From assembly GCA_035495815.1 (NCBI GenBank), contig DATJFH010000284.1:1-5238 (forward strand): DNA of 5,238 nt, given 5' to 3'. This document shows, in pieces, positions 1-5,238 of the stretch (the first letter of the stretch is position 1; the number at the start of each line of letters is the position of its first letter). Position numbers and translations under genes: made by a program. The stretch is from DATJFH01 sp035495815. GTDB lineage: Bacteria > Acidobacteriota > Terriglobia > Bryobacterales > Bryobacteraceae. Below the pieces are notes generated by a model. That model saw only the letters and a list, made by a program, of their open reading frames with translations, did no database searches and was not told the DNA's origin.

Positions 1-57
1 GGGGCAGCGCGCTTCCGCCGGCCGGGCCGCGGCGGGCTCTCCTGGCAGGCTCGCGTG
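1..57. other. 3' flank of the oxidase gene; GC-rich, no gene seen
   Basis: This short stretch follows the oxidase stop codon on the minus strand. It is extremely GC-rich and shows no start codon with a ribosome-binding site. A GC-only inverted repeat, CCGCCG (15-20) with CGGCGG (30-35) around a 9-base loop, could fold as a 3'-end hairpin for the leftward transcript. No T-tract follows on the minus strand, so it is not a convincing intrinsic terminator. Chance pairing is likely at this composition. Confidence 0.3.
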
Positions 58-1449
58 TCAGGCGGCGGCAGCCGCGGCGGGCTTGATGTTCTGATTCACG
101 CGGAAGAAATTCTCGGGATCGTATTTGGCCTTGATCGCAGCCAGGCGGTCATAATTGCCGCGATAGGTGGCGCGGATGCGGTCCTCGCCCTCTTCCATCA
201 TGAAGTTGACGTAAGCGCCGCCGGCTCCGAACGGATGCAGGGCCTCATAGTAATCTTTGGCCCAGGCGGTGATCTTGTCCTTGTTGGCCGGATCGGGGTC
301 GACGCCGACAATCACCTCGCTCCACACCGCGTCCCGGAAGCTCCAGGGTGTATCTTCTCCGCCGGTCCGGTGGGCGGCGCCGTTCACCGGGTACATGTGC
401 ATTGTCGAGTGCAGCGTCGGCAACGCGGCGCCGTGCTTGACATGCAGGCCGATAGCCTGATCGCTGAGCTCCTTGACGAAATCCGCCTTCCAATACCATT
501 GATAGCCGGGAGGGTAGAGGCCGTCGAACATGCCCTGCAGCATGGGGAACGGCATGGGAGCGAAGAACTCGAAGACCGGGCGGCGGAAGCTGCGAACCGG
601 CTCGAGGATCTGGTTCGCCGCCTCCATCATTCCGGTGTAGCACCAGACGATGGCGCACATCTTCTTGAAGTGCAGATGCTCGGGAAACGGCGGACCGGGT
701 GGAACGGTCATGAAGGCGAAAAAGCCGTTGATCTCCTCGGGCGCCTGTACGATGAACTCGCGATACCATTTCATGATGTCGGCCGCCTGGTCCATTTCCC
801 AGAGCATGGGGCCGGCGCAGACCGTACTCACCGGGTGGGCCTGGAACAGGAACGAAGTGACCACGCCGAAGTTCCCGCCGCCGCCGCGCAATGCCCAGAA
901 CAGGTCGCTGTTCTCGTCGGGACTGGCGACCAGGAACCTGCCATCGGCCAGCACGACGTCGGCCGAGAGCAGGTTGTCGATGGTGAGGCCAAACTGGCGG
1001 GTGAGGTGTCCCATTCCGCCGCCGAGCGTAAGGCCGCCTACTCCGGTGGTGGAAATGATTCCGGAAGGGACGGCGAGGCCGAAAGCGTGGGTGGCGTGAT
1101 CGACGTCCCCCCACTTGCATCCGGCGCCGGCGCGAACCGTGCGCGAGGCGGGATCGACGTGGACGTAGGAGATCCGCGACAGGTCGATGACCAGACCGTC
1201 GTCGCAGACTCCGAGCCCGCCCGCGTTGTGCCCGCCGCCGCGGATGGAGACCCTGATCCCGTTCTCCCGGCCGAAGCGGACGGCCGTCATGACGTCGGCC
1301 ACGTCGGCGCAGCGGGCGATGAGGCGGGGCTTGCGGCTGATCATGGCATTGTAAACTTTGCGCGCTTCCTCGTAAGCGGCGTCGGTGGGCTCGATCAGCT
1401 CCCCCCGGAGCTGAGTCCGAAATTGCTGGATAGTGTCCTGCTGTAACAT
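58..1449 (-). CDS. FAD-binding oxidoreductase, BBE / 6-hydroxy-D-nicotine oxidase type
   Basis: This is a complete 463-residue flavoenzyme, a normal length for the family, which oxidises alcohols, amines or sugars and usually passes electrons to O2. Domain order is an N-terminal PCMH-type FAD-binding domain (FAD_binding_4, about residues 38-175), a substrate domain, and a C-terminal BBE segment (about 412-455) ending in the typical YDPENFFRVNQNI. His74 in RGGGHNAGG matches the histidine that carries 8-alpha-linked FAD. The second FAD-linking cysteine of bicovalent members appears replaced (aligned by eye to Ile132 in SGIISTTG), so single covalent attachment is predicted. Glycine-rich FAD contacts are at GVGGLTLGGGMG (136-147) and RGGGGNFGVVTSF (188-200). 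No signal peptide or membrane segment is visible, so it is probably cytoplasmic. The start at 1449 has a strong SD; the open frame continues to 1725 but that part overlaps the upstream gene and does not resemble the family. The protein ends in six alanines before TGA. The substrate cannot be read from sequence; family assignment is firm. Confidence 0.95.
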   Translation of the reverse strand: MLQQDTIQQFRTQLRGELIEPTDAAYEEARKVYNAMISRKPRLIARCADVADVMTAVRFGRENGIRVSIRGGGHNAGGLGVCDDGLVIDLSRISYVHVDPASRTVRAGAGCKWGDVDHATHAFGLAVPSGIISTTGVGGLTLGGGMGHLTRQFGLTIDNLLSADVVLADGRFLVASPDENSDLFWALRGGGGNFGVVTSFLFQAHPVSTVCAGPMLWEMDQAADIMKWYREFIVQAPEEINGFFAFMTVPPGPPFPEHLHFKKMCAIVWCYTGMMEAANQILEPVRSFRRPVFEFFAPMPFPMLQGMFDGLYPPGYQWYWKADFVKELSDQAIGLHVKHGAALPTLHSTMHMYPVNGAAHRTGGEDTPWSFRDAVWSEVIVGVDPDPANKDKITAWAKDYYEALHPFGAGGAYVNFMMEEGEDRIRATYRGNYDRLAAIKAKYDPENFFRVNQNIKPAAAAAA

Positions 1450-1455
1450 CGGTTT

Positions 1456-1460
1456 CCTCC
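1456..1460 (-). promoter_or_regulatory. Shine-Dalgarno of the oxidase gene
   Basis: On the minus strand GGAGG stands 6 bases before the ATG at 1449 (GGAGGAAACCGATG). It is a near-perfect ribosome-binding site and settles the start against the longer frame reaching 1725. Only three bases separate it from the hairpin at 1464-1485, close enough for the hairpin to affect ribosome access. Confidence 0.85.
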
Positions 1461-1463
1461 AGG

Positions 1464-1485
1464 GTGGCCGGGAGATCCCGGCCAC
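1464..1485 (-). promoter_or_regulatory. Perfect inverted repeat in the oxidase leader
   Basis: Arms GTGGCCGGGA (1464-1473) and TCCCGGCCAC (1476-1485) are exact reverse complements around a 2-base centre. As RNA this gives a 9-bp GC-rich stem with a 4-base loop. No T-tract follows on either strand, which argues against an intrinsic terminator. It sits between the candidate -10 at 1498-1503 and the SD, so if that promoter is real the hairpin lies near the mRNA 5' end. It could stabilise the transcript, modulate translation or be a dyad operator. The repeat is directly seen; its role is inferred. Confidence 0.6.
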
Positions 1486-1497
1486 GCCTACGATCCA

Positions 1498-1503
1498 ACT
1501 ATG
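1498..1503 (-). promoter_or_regulatory. Candidate -10 element of the oxidase promoter
   Basis: The minus strand reads CATAGT here, matching four of six positions of TATAAT. It lies 9 bp downstream of the last heptamer of the repeat cluster at 1513-1538 and has no recognisable -35 box, as expected for an activator-dependent promoter whose -35 is replaced by activator sites. Transcription would begin near 1491, giving a leader of about 42 bases. Single hexamers are weak evidence. Confidence 0.35.
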
Positions 1504-1512
1504 CCATTGCCG

Positions 1513-1538
1513 GCGTTCTGCAAGCGTTCTAAGAACGC
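1513..1538 (-). promoter_or_regulatory. Heptamer repeats with 11-bp period, candidate SARP-type operator
   Basis: On the minus strand AGAACGC occurs at 1530-1524 and again at 1519-1513, separated by TTGC, so the period is exactly 11 bp. An inverted copy (GCGTTCT, 1538-1532) creates a 15-base near-perfect palindrome over the upstream gene's stop codon. SARP-family activators are known to bind direct heptamers with 4-bp spacers, about 8 bp upstream of the -10; here the gap is 9 bp. The regulator immediately upstream has SARP-like domains, making it or a paralogue the natural candidate. The inverted copy is partly constrained by codons. Related 7-mers GCGTTCC (2994-3000) and GCGTTCA (3477-3483) occur singly inside the regulator gene, so single hits mean little; spacing and clustering are the evidence. 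Confidence 0.45.
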
Positions 1539-4500
1539 GTGGAAGCAGCCGCCGCCAGCTTCCGCAACCGTTCCGAGGCCCGCGTCTCGAACAGCGGAGC
1601 GCCGATCCGCCGCGCGGCTTCGATCGCCTGTGCATAGCTGGCCTTCGCCCCCGCAGCGTTCCCCGCCAGGCGCAGCAGGTCGCCATGGATCCGGTGGAGC
1701 TCGGACGCCGCCCAATCCTCGCCATTCTTGCTCTGGAAAGCGAAGCCGCTGGCGACGCTGGCCAGGGCTTCGCCCTGCTGTCCGGCCAGGGCGCAAACTT
1801 CGGCCAGCAGGCCGTAGTAGAACGGCAGCCGGAGCTCGACCCCGGTGGACTTCAACGCGTCGAGGCCGGCGCGAAGCCCGGCCAGTCCGCCGGCGGCGTC
1901 TCCCTGCAGAGCGGCCGCCCACCCGGTGAGGATTTGGGACCAGGACAGGTAATAGCCGAAATCATGCTTACGGCAGAGAGCGGCCGCCTCCGCGGCCAGG
2001 TCCAGGGCAGGCTTGGCTTGCCGCAGAATGGCGTGGAGCATGGCCGCGTAGTCGAGCGCGATGGCCAGGCTGAAGGGATTCGACAAAGCCCGGGCCAGGG
2101 CGACCGATTCGGCGCCCGTGCGGAGGGCCTCTTCCTGGGGGCCGGCGAGCGAAAGCACGTGCGACAAATAGGAGCGGCAGAACACGCCCACGTCCGGACC
2201 GGCGAACAAGGCCAGGGCGGGATGGGAGCGGCCGCCGTGCGCCGCCAGGGCCTTTTCAAGATGCTGCCGGGCAAGGTCCAGGCGTCCGAGGTGAAACAGG
2301 CTGCTGCCGGCGAAGAAGTGGCCGGCGGCGGAGAGCGCAGGCTCGCCTTCGGCGGCTGCAAGGCACTGAAGTCCGAGCCCTCTCGATTCCTCCAGACTGC
2401 CGCGCACCATGTGAAACAGCCAGGAACCGCCGAGCGCCGGATACAGGTGCTGCTTTTCCCCCAACCGGCGGGACAGGGCCAAAGCGCGCTCGTAGGTCTG
2501 GCCGACTTCGGGCAGGCTATAGCCCTGCCTGGTGACCAGCGCCGGTCCGAGGGTGACCAGGAGCACGAGCTCCTGGCGGTCGCGACGCGAGCTTTCCGGG
2601 AGCTCTTTCGCGAGCGCCAGGGCCCGGCGGATGAGGGCGGCGGCTTCGACGTCGGCATAGCGCCGGCGGGCCACGGCAGCGGCGGCGAGGTAACAGCGGA
2701 TGGCTTCGCCGTCCATGCCGGCGGCCTCGTAGTGGGCGGCCAGCCGTCCGCTGACGCTTTCCGGGTCGGCGGCATGAAGCTCTTCGAGCGCGCGGGCGAC
2801 GCGGCGGTGGAGGAAGCGGCGGCGGACCGGACTCAAGCCGGCGTAGGCCACGTCGCGCAGCAGGTCGTGGGAGTAGTCGTAGGCGCCGGCGCCGTGTCCT
2901 TCGATGAGGCGCCGCTGCCAGAGCTCTTCGAGGGCGCGCGAGAGGCTGTCCTCATCCCAGTCGGTGGCTTTGGAGAGAAGCTCGAAAGAGAAGGCGTTCC
3001 CGATGGCGGCGGCGAGTCCGGCCAGCTCGTACGCCGACGGCGACAACTGCGCCAGCCGGGCGGCGATCACGGCCTGAACGCGCGGGGCCGCGGCGAGGCG
3101 GGCCGGACCTTCGGCCTGGGCGCGCACGCTCTCCACCACGAACAGCGGGTTGCCCCGGGTGGAGCGATAGAGTTCGGCCAGAAAGGCGGGATCGAACTCG
3201 CGCTTCCCGACCTGTTCGGCGAGGGCGGCGGTGGTGGCGTGGTCGAGGGGAGCGATGGGCAGCTCGATCAACTGGCCGGTCTGCCGGATGGCGGAGGCGA
3301 GCGCCGTCAGCGGGTGATCGCGTCCGGTCTCTTCGGGGCGCGCCGTTCCGAGGACGAGAGTGCGGCCGGCGGGCTGGAGCTGGAGGAGGGAATGGAGAAA
3401 CTCGAACGAATCGGCGTCGCACCATTGAAGGTCGTCGATGACCAGCAGCAGCGGCTTCCCGGCCCTGCTGAAGGCGGCGTTCAGCGCTTCGTAGAAGTGG
3501 CGGCGCTGCCAGCTCTCGGTCAGCGGCGGAGGCGGGGGCATTTCCGGATGCTCGATCAGAATCTCGGGGAGCACGCGGGCGAGCGCGGCGAGCTGCGGAG
3601 CGGGCAGCAGCGCGCGGGCCGACCGTAGCGGCTCGGCCCGCAGCCATTCGGCGATCGGGCCATAGGCGAGCTGCCCGTGGGCGATGTAACAGCGCGCGCG
3701 GGCCACCGAAACTCCCGGCTGGCGGGAGCAGAATTGAAGCATCTCCCCGGCCAGCCTGGACTTTCCGATGCCGGGCTCTCCCAGGATGAGGGCCAGCCGC
3801 GTCTCGCCCTGCGTCACCTGACTCCAGCAGCTCCGGAGCTGCTCGAGCTCGCGGGCACGGCCGACGATCGGCGGCGGATCCACGGCGGCATGGTCCGGCG
3901 CCCGGGCGGGCGGCTCCGGGATCGGCTCCGACTTCAATACCTGTTGGAACAGATCGAGCGTCGCCTGTCCGGGAAGCACGCCCAGCTCGCGCTTCAGCGT
4001 TTTCAGGCACTGATGGTAGACGCGCAGCGCACTGGCGCGGTCGTGATGGCGCGCGTGGAGACGGATGAGAAGCTGATAGGAGACTTCACTCAGCGGGTCC
4101 AGCGCGAGCAGACGTCCGGCGTGGCGAATGCCGGCGGGGAAATCGCCGAGGGTTTCTGCCAGCTCGGCCAGCCTGGACAGGACATGGAGAAGCTGCCGGC
4201 GGAGCTGCTCGCGCCGGGGGACGAGCCATTCGTCATAGACGCCGGTCAACAGGTCATCCTGGTAGAGGCGGGCGGCCTCTTCGAGAGCGGCTTTGGCGGC
4301 GGCCAGGTTCCCCCGCTTCTCCTCTTCATCGGCGCGGGTGACGGCGGACTCGAACTCGAAAACGTCCACGGCGCAGGCGGGATCGGGGCGCCAGTGTACG
4401 GTCTGGCCTTCGGCGCGGAGAAAATAACAGTCGGCGGGCAGAGCGCGGCGGAGGTGGTGCAGCAGCTGGCGGAGGTTGGTGCGCGCCTGCGGCTCGCTCG

Positions 4501-4669
4501 ATTCGGGCCAGAGCGAAAATGCAATCTGCTCGCGGGATTGGGGGGCGGCTCCGTGGAGCAGCAGGTAGGCGAGCAGCGATTGCAGCCTTTTGGTGTTGAC
4601 GGAAGTGACCGGAGTCTGACCGCAAGTGATGCGCAGGTTTCCCAGCAGGTCGATGCGGATTTGCTCCAT
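1529..4669 (-). CDS. SARP/BTAD-family transcriptional regulator with STAND-type ATPase and TPR-like tail
   Basis: This 1046-residue cytoplasmic protein is built like large SARP regulators (AfsR-like plan). Residues 1-95 form an OmpR/PhoB-type winged helix (REQIAFSLWP and ARTNLRQLLHHLRRAL are typical). Residues 98-245 are the BTAD helical domain, with DEWLVPRREQLRR and HHDRASALRVYHQCLKTLKRELG. A proline-rich linker (250-267) leads to an AAA_16/NTPase module starting at IVGRARELEQL. Walker A is GEPGIGKS (297-304), Walker B is LLLVIDDLQWCD (407-418), and GNPLF (507-511) is a conserved STAND feature. A MalT-like winged-helix segment follows (about 560-635, with HDLLRDVAYAGLSPVRRRFLHRR). Residues 640-1040 are Ala/Leu-rich helical repeats resembling TPRs, likely the ligand- or partner-sensing part. 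ATP binding is predicted to switch oligomeric state and promoter activation, as in family members. Start at 4669 is the first Met and the winged helix begins immediately after it; no strong SD precedes it. The oxidase follows 79 bases downstream and is the obvious candidate target or co-transcribed partner. Effector unknown. Confidence 0.93.
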   Translation of the reverse strand: MEQIRIDLLGNLRITCGQTPVTSVNTKRLQSLLAYLLLHGAAPQSREQIAFSLWPESSEPQARTNLRQLLHHLRRALPADCYFLRAEGQTVHWRPDPACAVDVFEFESAVTRADEEEKRGNLAAAKAALEEAARLYQDDLLTGVYDEWLVPRREQLRRQLLHVLSRLAELAETLGDFPAGIRHAGRLLALDPLSEVSYQLLIRLHARHHDRASALRVYHQCLKTLKRELGVLPGQATLDLFQQVLKSEPIPEPPARAPDHAAVDPPPIVGRARELEQLRSCWSQVTQGETRLALILGEPGIGKSRLAGEMLQFCSRQPGVSVARARCYIAHGQLAYGPIAEWLRAEPLRSARALLPAPQLAALARVLPEILIEHPEMPPPPPLTESWQRRHFYEALNAAFSRAGKPLLLVIDDLQWCDADSFEFLHSLLQLQPAGRTLVLGTARPEETGRDHPLTALASAIRQTGQLIELPIAPLDHATTAALAEQVGKREFDPAFLAELYRSTRGNPLFVVESVRAQAEGPARLAAAPRVQAVIAARLAQLSPSAYELAGLAAAIGNAFSFELLSKATDWDEDSLSRALEELWQRRLIEGHGAGAYDYSHDLLRDVAYAGLSPVRRRFLHRRVARALEELHAADPESVSGRLAAHYEAAGMDGEAIRCYLAAAAVARRRYADVEAAALIRRALALAKELPESSRRDRQELVLLVTLGPALVTRQGYSLPEVGQTYERALALSRRLGEKQHLYPALGGSWLFHMVRGSLEESRGLGLQCLAAAEGEPALSAAGHFFAGSSLFHLGRLDLARQHLEKALAAHGGRSHPALALFAGPDVGVFCRSYLSHVLSLAGPQEEALRTGAESVALARALSNPFSLAIALDYAAMLHAILRQAKPALDLAAEAAALCRKHDFGYYLSWSQILTGWAAALQGDAAGGLAGLRAGLDALKSTGVELRLPFYYGLLAEVCALAGQQGEALASVASGFAFQSKNGEDWAASELHRIHGDLLRLAGNAAGAKASYAQAIEAARRIGAPLFETRASERLRKLAAAASTRS

Positions 4670-4687
4670 AGAAACAGCTCAGTCCAG

Positions 4688-4693
4688 AGTATA
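4688..4693 (-). promoter_or_regulatory. Candidate -10 element of the regulator promoter
   Basis: The minus strand reads TATACT, five of six matches to TATAAT, 18 bases upstream of the regulator ATG. Initiation about 7 bases on would leave a leader of only about a dozen bases, consistent with the absence of a strong SD before 4669. No good -35 is found at 16-18 bp. The spacer region instead holds a 10-base palindrome, GCGGCGCCGC (4699-4708), which could bind a regulator but is also an easy chance motif in GC-rich DNA. Confidence 0.5.
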
Positions 4694-4731
4694 CCGAAGC
4701 GGCGCCGCCGGGAGACCTGCGTCGAAGCCGG

Positions 4732-4761
4732 TTCGGATGGCGCGGCTTGGGGTGCTAAAAT
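4732..4761 (+). promoter_or_regulatory. Candidate selC promoter with extended -10
   Basis: TGCTAAAAT at 4753-4761 is an extended -10 (TG, one base, then TAAAAT, five of six to consensus). TTCGGA at 4732-4737 is a weak -35 at 18 bp. Transcription about 7 bases downstream would start at or next to the first base of the mature tRNA at 4769, so the precursor would have almost no 5' leader. The region is shared with the leftward regulator promoter. The -35 match is poor, but the extended -10 fits the tRNA position well. Confidence 0.6.
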
Positions 4762-4768
4762 CGGCGGT

Positions 4769-4865
4769 GGAAGCTAGCCTTGGCCGGCGCTGGGCCTGGT
4801 CTTCAAAACCGGTGTGCGGCGCTTCGCGCGTCGCAGGTGGGTTCGACTCCCACTAGCTTCCGCCA
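4769..4865 (+). tRNA. selC: tRNA-Sec (UCA anticodon), selenocysteine tRNA
   Basis: A complete 97-base selenocysteine tRNA, including encoded CCA (4863-4865), that reads UGA codons as selenocysteine with SelA, SelB and SelD. The acceptor stem has 8 bp, GGAAGCTA (4769-4776) with TAGCTTCC (4854-4861), followed by discriminator G4862. The D arm has a 6-bp stem (4779-4784 with 4789-4794, including G-T pairs) and a 4-base loop. The anticodon stem is 4796-4800 with 4808-4812, loop CTTCAAA, anticodon TCA at 4803-4805. The long variable arm has an 8-bp stem (4815-4822 with 4828-4835). The T stem is 5 bp (4837-4841 with 4849-4853) with loop TTCGACT. The 8+5 acceptor/T stack, 6-bp D stem and long extra arm are diagnostic for bacterial tRNA-Sec and match E. 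coli selC in architecture. It is intact, so the host probably makes selenoproteins. Its 3' end is a likely integration site, since an integrase gene starts 115 bases downstream. Confidence 0.97.
4837..4865 (+). other. Probable attachment site (attL core) in the 3' part of selC
   Basis: Tyrosine-recombinase elements commonly use the T-arm and 3' acceptor half of a tRNA gene as attachment core and restore the intact tRNA on insertion. Here the T arm and acceptor 3' strand are directly followed by much more AT-rich DNA and an outward-facing integrase gene. The exact core cannot be fixed because the partner repeat (attR) would lie beyond the window. Confidence 0.45.
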
Positions 4866-4980
4866 GACTAATTCCATATCAATCAAACACTTAGCATACT
4901 CGCAACCATCCACGTGCAATAGACCTGCAACAATCGGGTGTACACTGGGTGCTCGGGTTCGTGACCCGAAGGGATCACTG
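4866..4980 (+). other. Intergenic junction between selC and the integrase gene
   Basis: No gene is supported here. The first part is clearly AT-richer than the flanking chromosome (26 of 60 G+C at 4861-4920), as expected of acquired DNA at a tRNA boundary. No intrinsic terminator for selC is visible. An 8-base palindrome, GTGTACAC (4938-4945), overlaps a -10-like TACACT (4941-4946), but no matching -35 was found. The integrase promoter and recombinase arm-binding sites are expected in this interval but cannot be identified with confidence. Confidence 0.6.
4953..4969 (+). promoter_or_regulatory. T-arm-like hairpin before the integrase start
   Basis: TCGGG (4953-4957) pairs with CCCGA (4965-4969) around the 7-base loop TTCGTGA. 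The geometry (5-bp stem, 7-base TTC-starting loop) is that of a tRNA T arm, and GGGTTCG (4955-4961) is identical to bases 4839-4845 of selC. The hairpin abuts the integrase ribosome-binding site (AAGGG, 4969-4973). It may be a translational control hairpin, a tRNA remnant or secondary att-like sequence, or chance. Confidence 0.4.
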
Positions 4981-5238
4981 ATGCTCAAAGCAGAGAAGCG
5001 GCATACGAAAACTTGCAAGGCCTCGGAGTACGACCGCAACCATACCCGTTGCAAATGCCAATACCGCGCCGTCGGAATGCTCAACGGAGTCTTCGTCCGA
5101 AAAGCCTTGAAGACCTCGAACCTGGGGCAGGCACAAAAAGTCATACGCGATTGGGAGGCGAGCGGCTCGGCAGAACGTAAGGACGAGCCGATCAGAATCG
5201 AGGATGCCACAGCATCTTTCATGCGCGATATTGCAGCC
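4981..5238 (+). CDS. Tyrosine-recombinase-type integrase, N-terminal part (runs off window)
   Basis: An open frame starts at ATG 4981, preceded by AAGGG with a 7-base spacer, and continues without a stop to the window edge (86 residues seen). It begins with a Cys/His cluster, H8-x3-C12-x11-C24-x-C26, then an aromatic/basic stretch and KALKTSNLGQAQKVIRDWEA (41-60). From about residue 71, IRIEDATASFMRDIAA looks like the start of the SAM-like core-binding domain of phage-type integrases. I recall acidobacterial site-specific integrases with this same plan (Cys/His-rich start, RKSL-type motif, helix with Q/A..L/I, then the SAM-like domain). The catalytic domain with its Arg/His/Tyr residues would lie beyond the window, so activity cannot be judged. 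The protein would excise or insert an element at selC, and transcription runs away from the tRNA into the presumed island. Codon and base composition are AT-richer than the leftward genes (32 of 60 G+C at 4981-5040). Confidence 0.8.
   Translation, partial: MLKAEKRHTKTCKASEYDRNHTRCKCQYRAVGMLNGVFVRKALKTSNLGQAQKVIRDWEASGSAERKDEPIRIEDATASFMRDIAA

Noticed and set aside
1..60. TGA at the oxidase end (58-60) read as selenocysteine because selC is nearby
   Set aside because: The family's usual C-terminal NQNI motif is already complete just before it, the tail is poly-alanine, and I see no convincing SECIS-like hairpin with a proper loop directly after the TGA. selC acts genome-wide, so proximity means nothing.
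55..1446. 463-codon open frame on the plus strand opposite the oxidase gene
   Set aside because: It mirrors the oxidase almost base for base and encodes a composition-driven sequence without recognisable domains. Long antisense frames are common in DNA this GC-rich.
1524..1538. Palindrome GCGTTCT-A-AGAACGC as a transcription terminator of the regulator gene
   Set aside because: A 1-base centre leaves only a short A/T-containing stem, there is no T-tract, and the sequence overlaps the stop codon. It fits better as a protein-binding dyad or part of the heptamer cluster.
1450..1725. Extended N-terminus of the oxidase frame starting at 1725
   Set aside because: It overlaps the regulator's coding region, has an Arg/Trp-rich composition unlike the family, and the ATG at 1449 has a strong SD and the expected family N-terminus.
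1433..3628. 731-codon plus-strand open frame opposite the regulator gene
   Set aside because: The protein is Gly/Arg/Glu/Gln-rich and low in complexity with no family features, while the minus strand has a coherent multi-domain protein with Walker motifs.
3677..4777. 366-codon plus-strand open frame reaching into selC
   Set aside because: It lies opposite the regulator's N-terminal domains and ATPase start, and ends inside the tRNA gene. It is a shadow.
4803..5222. 139-codon minus-strand open frame across selC and the integrase start
   Set aside because: It covers the reverse strand of most of the tRNA and of the integrase start; its C-terminal part is just the translated complement of selC.
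1..5238. CRISPR arrays, insertion sequences, rRNA or riboswitches
   Set aside because: No regularly spaced repeats, transposase motifs, rRNA-like conserved blocks or known aptamer architecture were seen on either strand.

Overview
The window looks like chromosomal DNA from a GC-rich bacterium, with the left end of a probable integrated element at its right edge. By eye, 44 of 60 bases are G or C at 1561-1620, against 26 of 60 just after the tRNA at 4861-4920. The host is probably an Acidobacteriota member (Solibacter/Bryobacter-like). That rests on my recollection of integrases with the same Cys/His-rich start and on the long SARP/BTAD-type regulator, so it is a weak taxonomic inference.

Layout. 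Positions 58-1449 (minus) encode a complete FAD-linked oxidoreductase of the berberine-bridge / 6-hydroxy-D-nicotine oxidase type. Positions 1529-4669 (minus) encode a 1046-residue regulator with a winged helix, a BTAD domain, a STAND-type ATPase and a TPR-like tail. It lies directly upstream of the oxidase on the same strand. The 79-base gap between them is densely structured: a heptamer repeated with an 11-bp period (plus an inverted third copy) over the regulator's stop codon, a -10-like hexamer 9 bp further on, a perfect 10-bp-arm inverted repeat, and a strong Shine-Dalgarno. This is the layout expected if the regulator, or a paralogue, binds as a SARP does to drive the oxidase.

Positions 4670-4768 form a compact divergent promoter region. 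Leftward it serves the regulator. Rightward it serves a complete selenocysteine tRNA gene (selC, 4769-4865, UCA anticodon, 8+5 acceptor/T geometry, long variable arm, encoded CCA). Base composition drops sharply right after the tRNA, and a tyrosine-recombinase-type integrase opens at 4981 and runs off the window. This is the classic arrangement of a genomic island integrated at the 3' end of a tRNA gene. The island's cargo lies outside the window.

Taken together: a regulator/oxidase pair with a candidate cis-regulatory module, next to a selC locus that appears to be an island attachment site. The large plus-strand frames opposite both minus-strand genes, and a minus-strand frame through selC and the integrase start, are treated as shadows.
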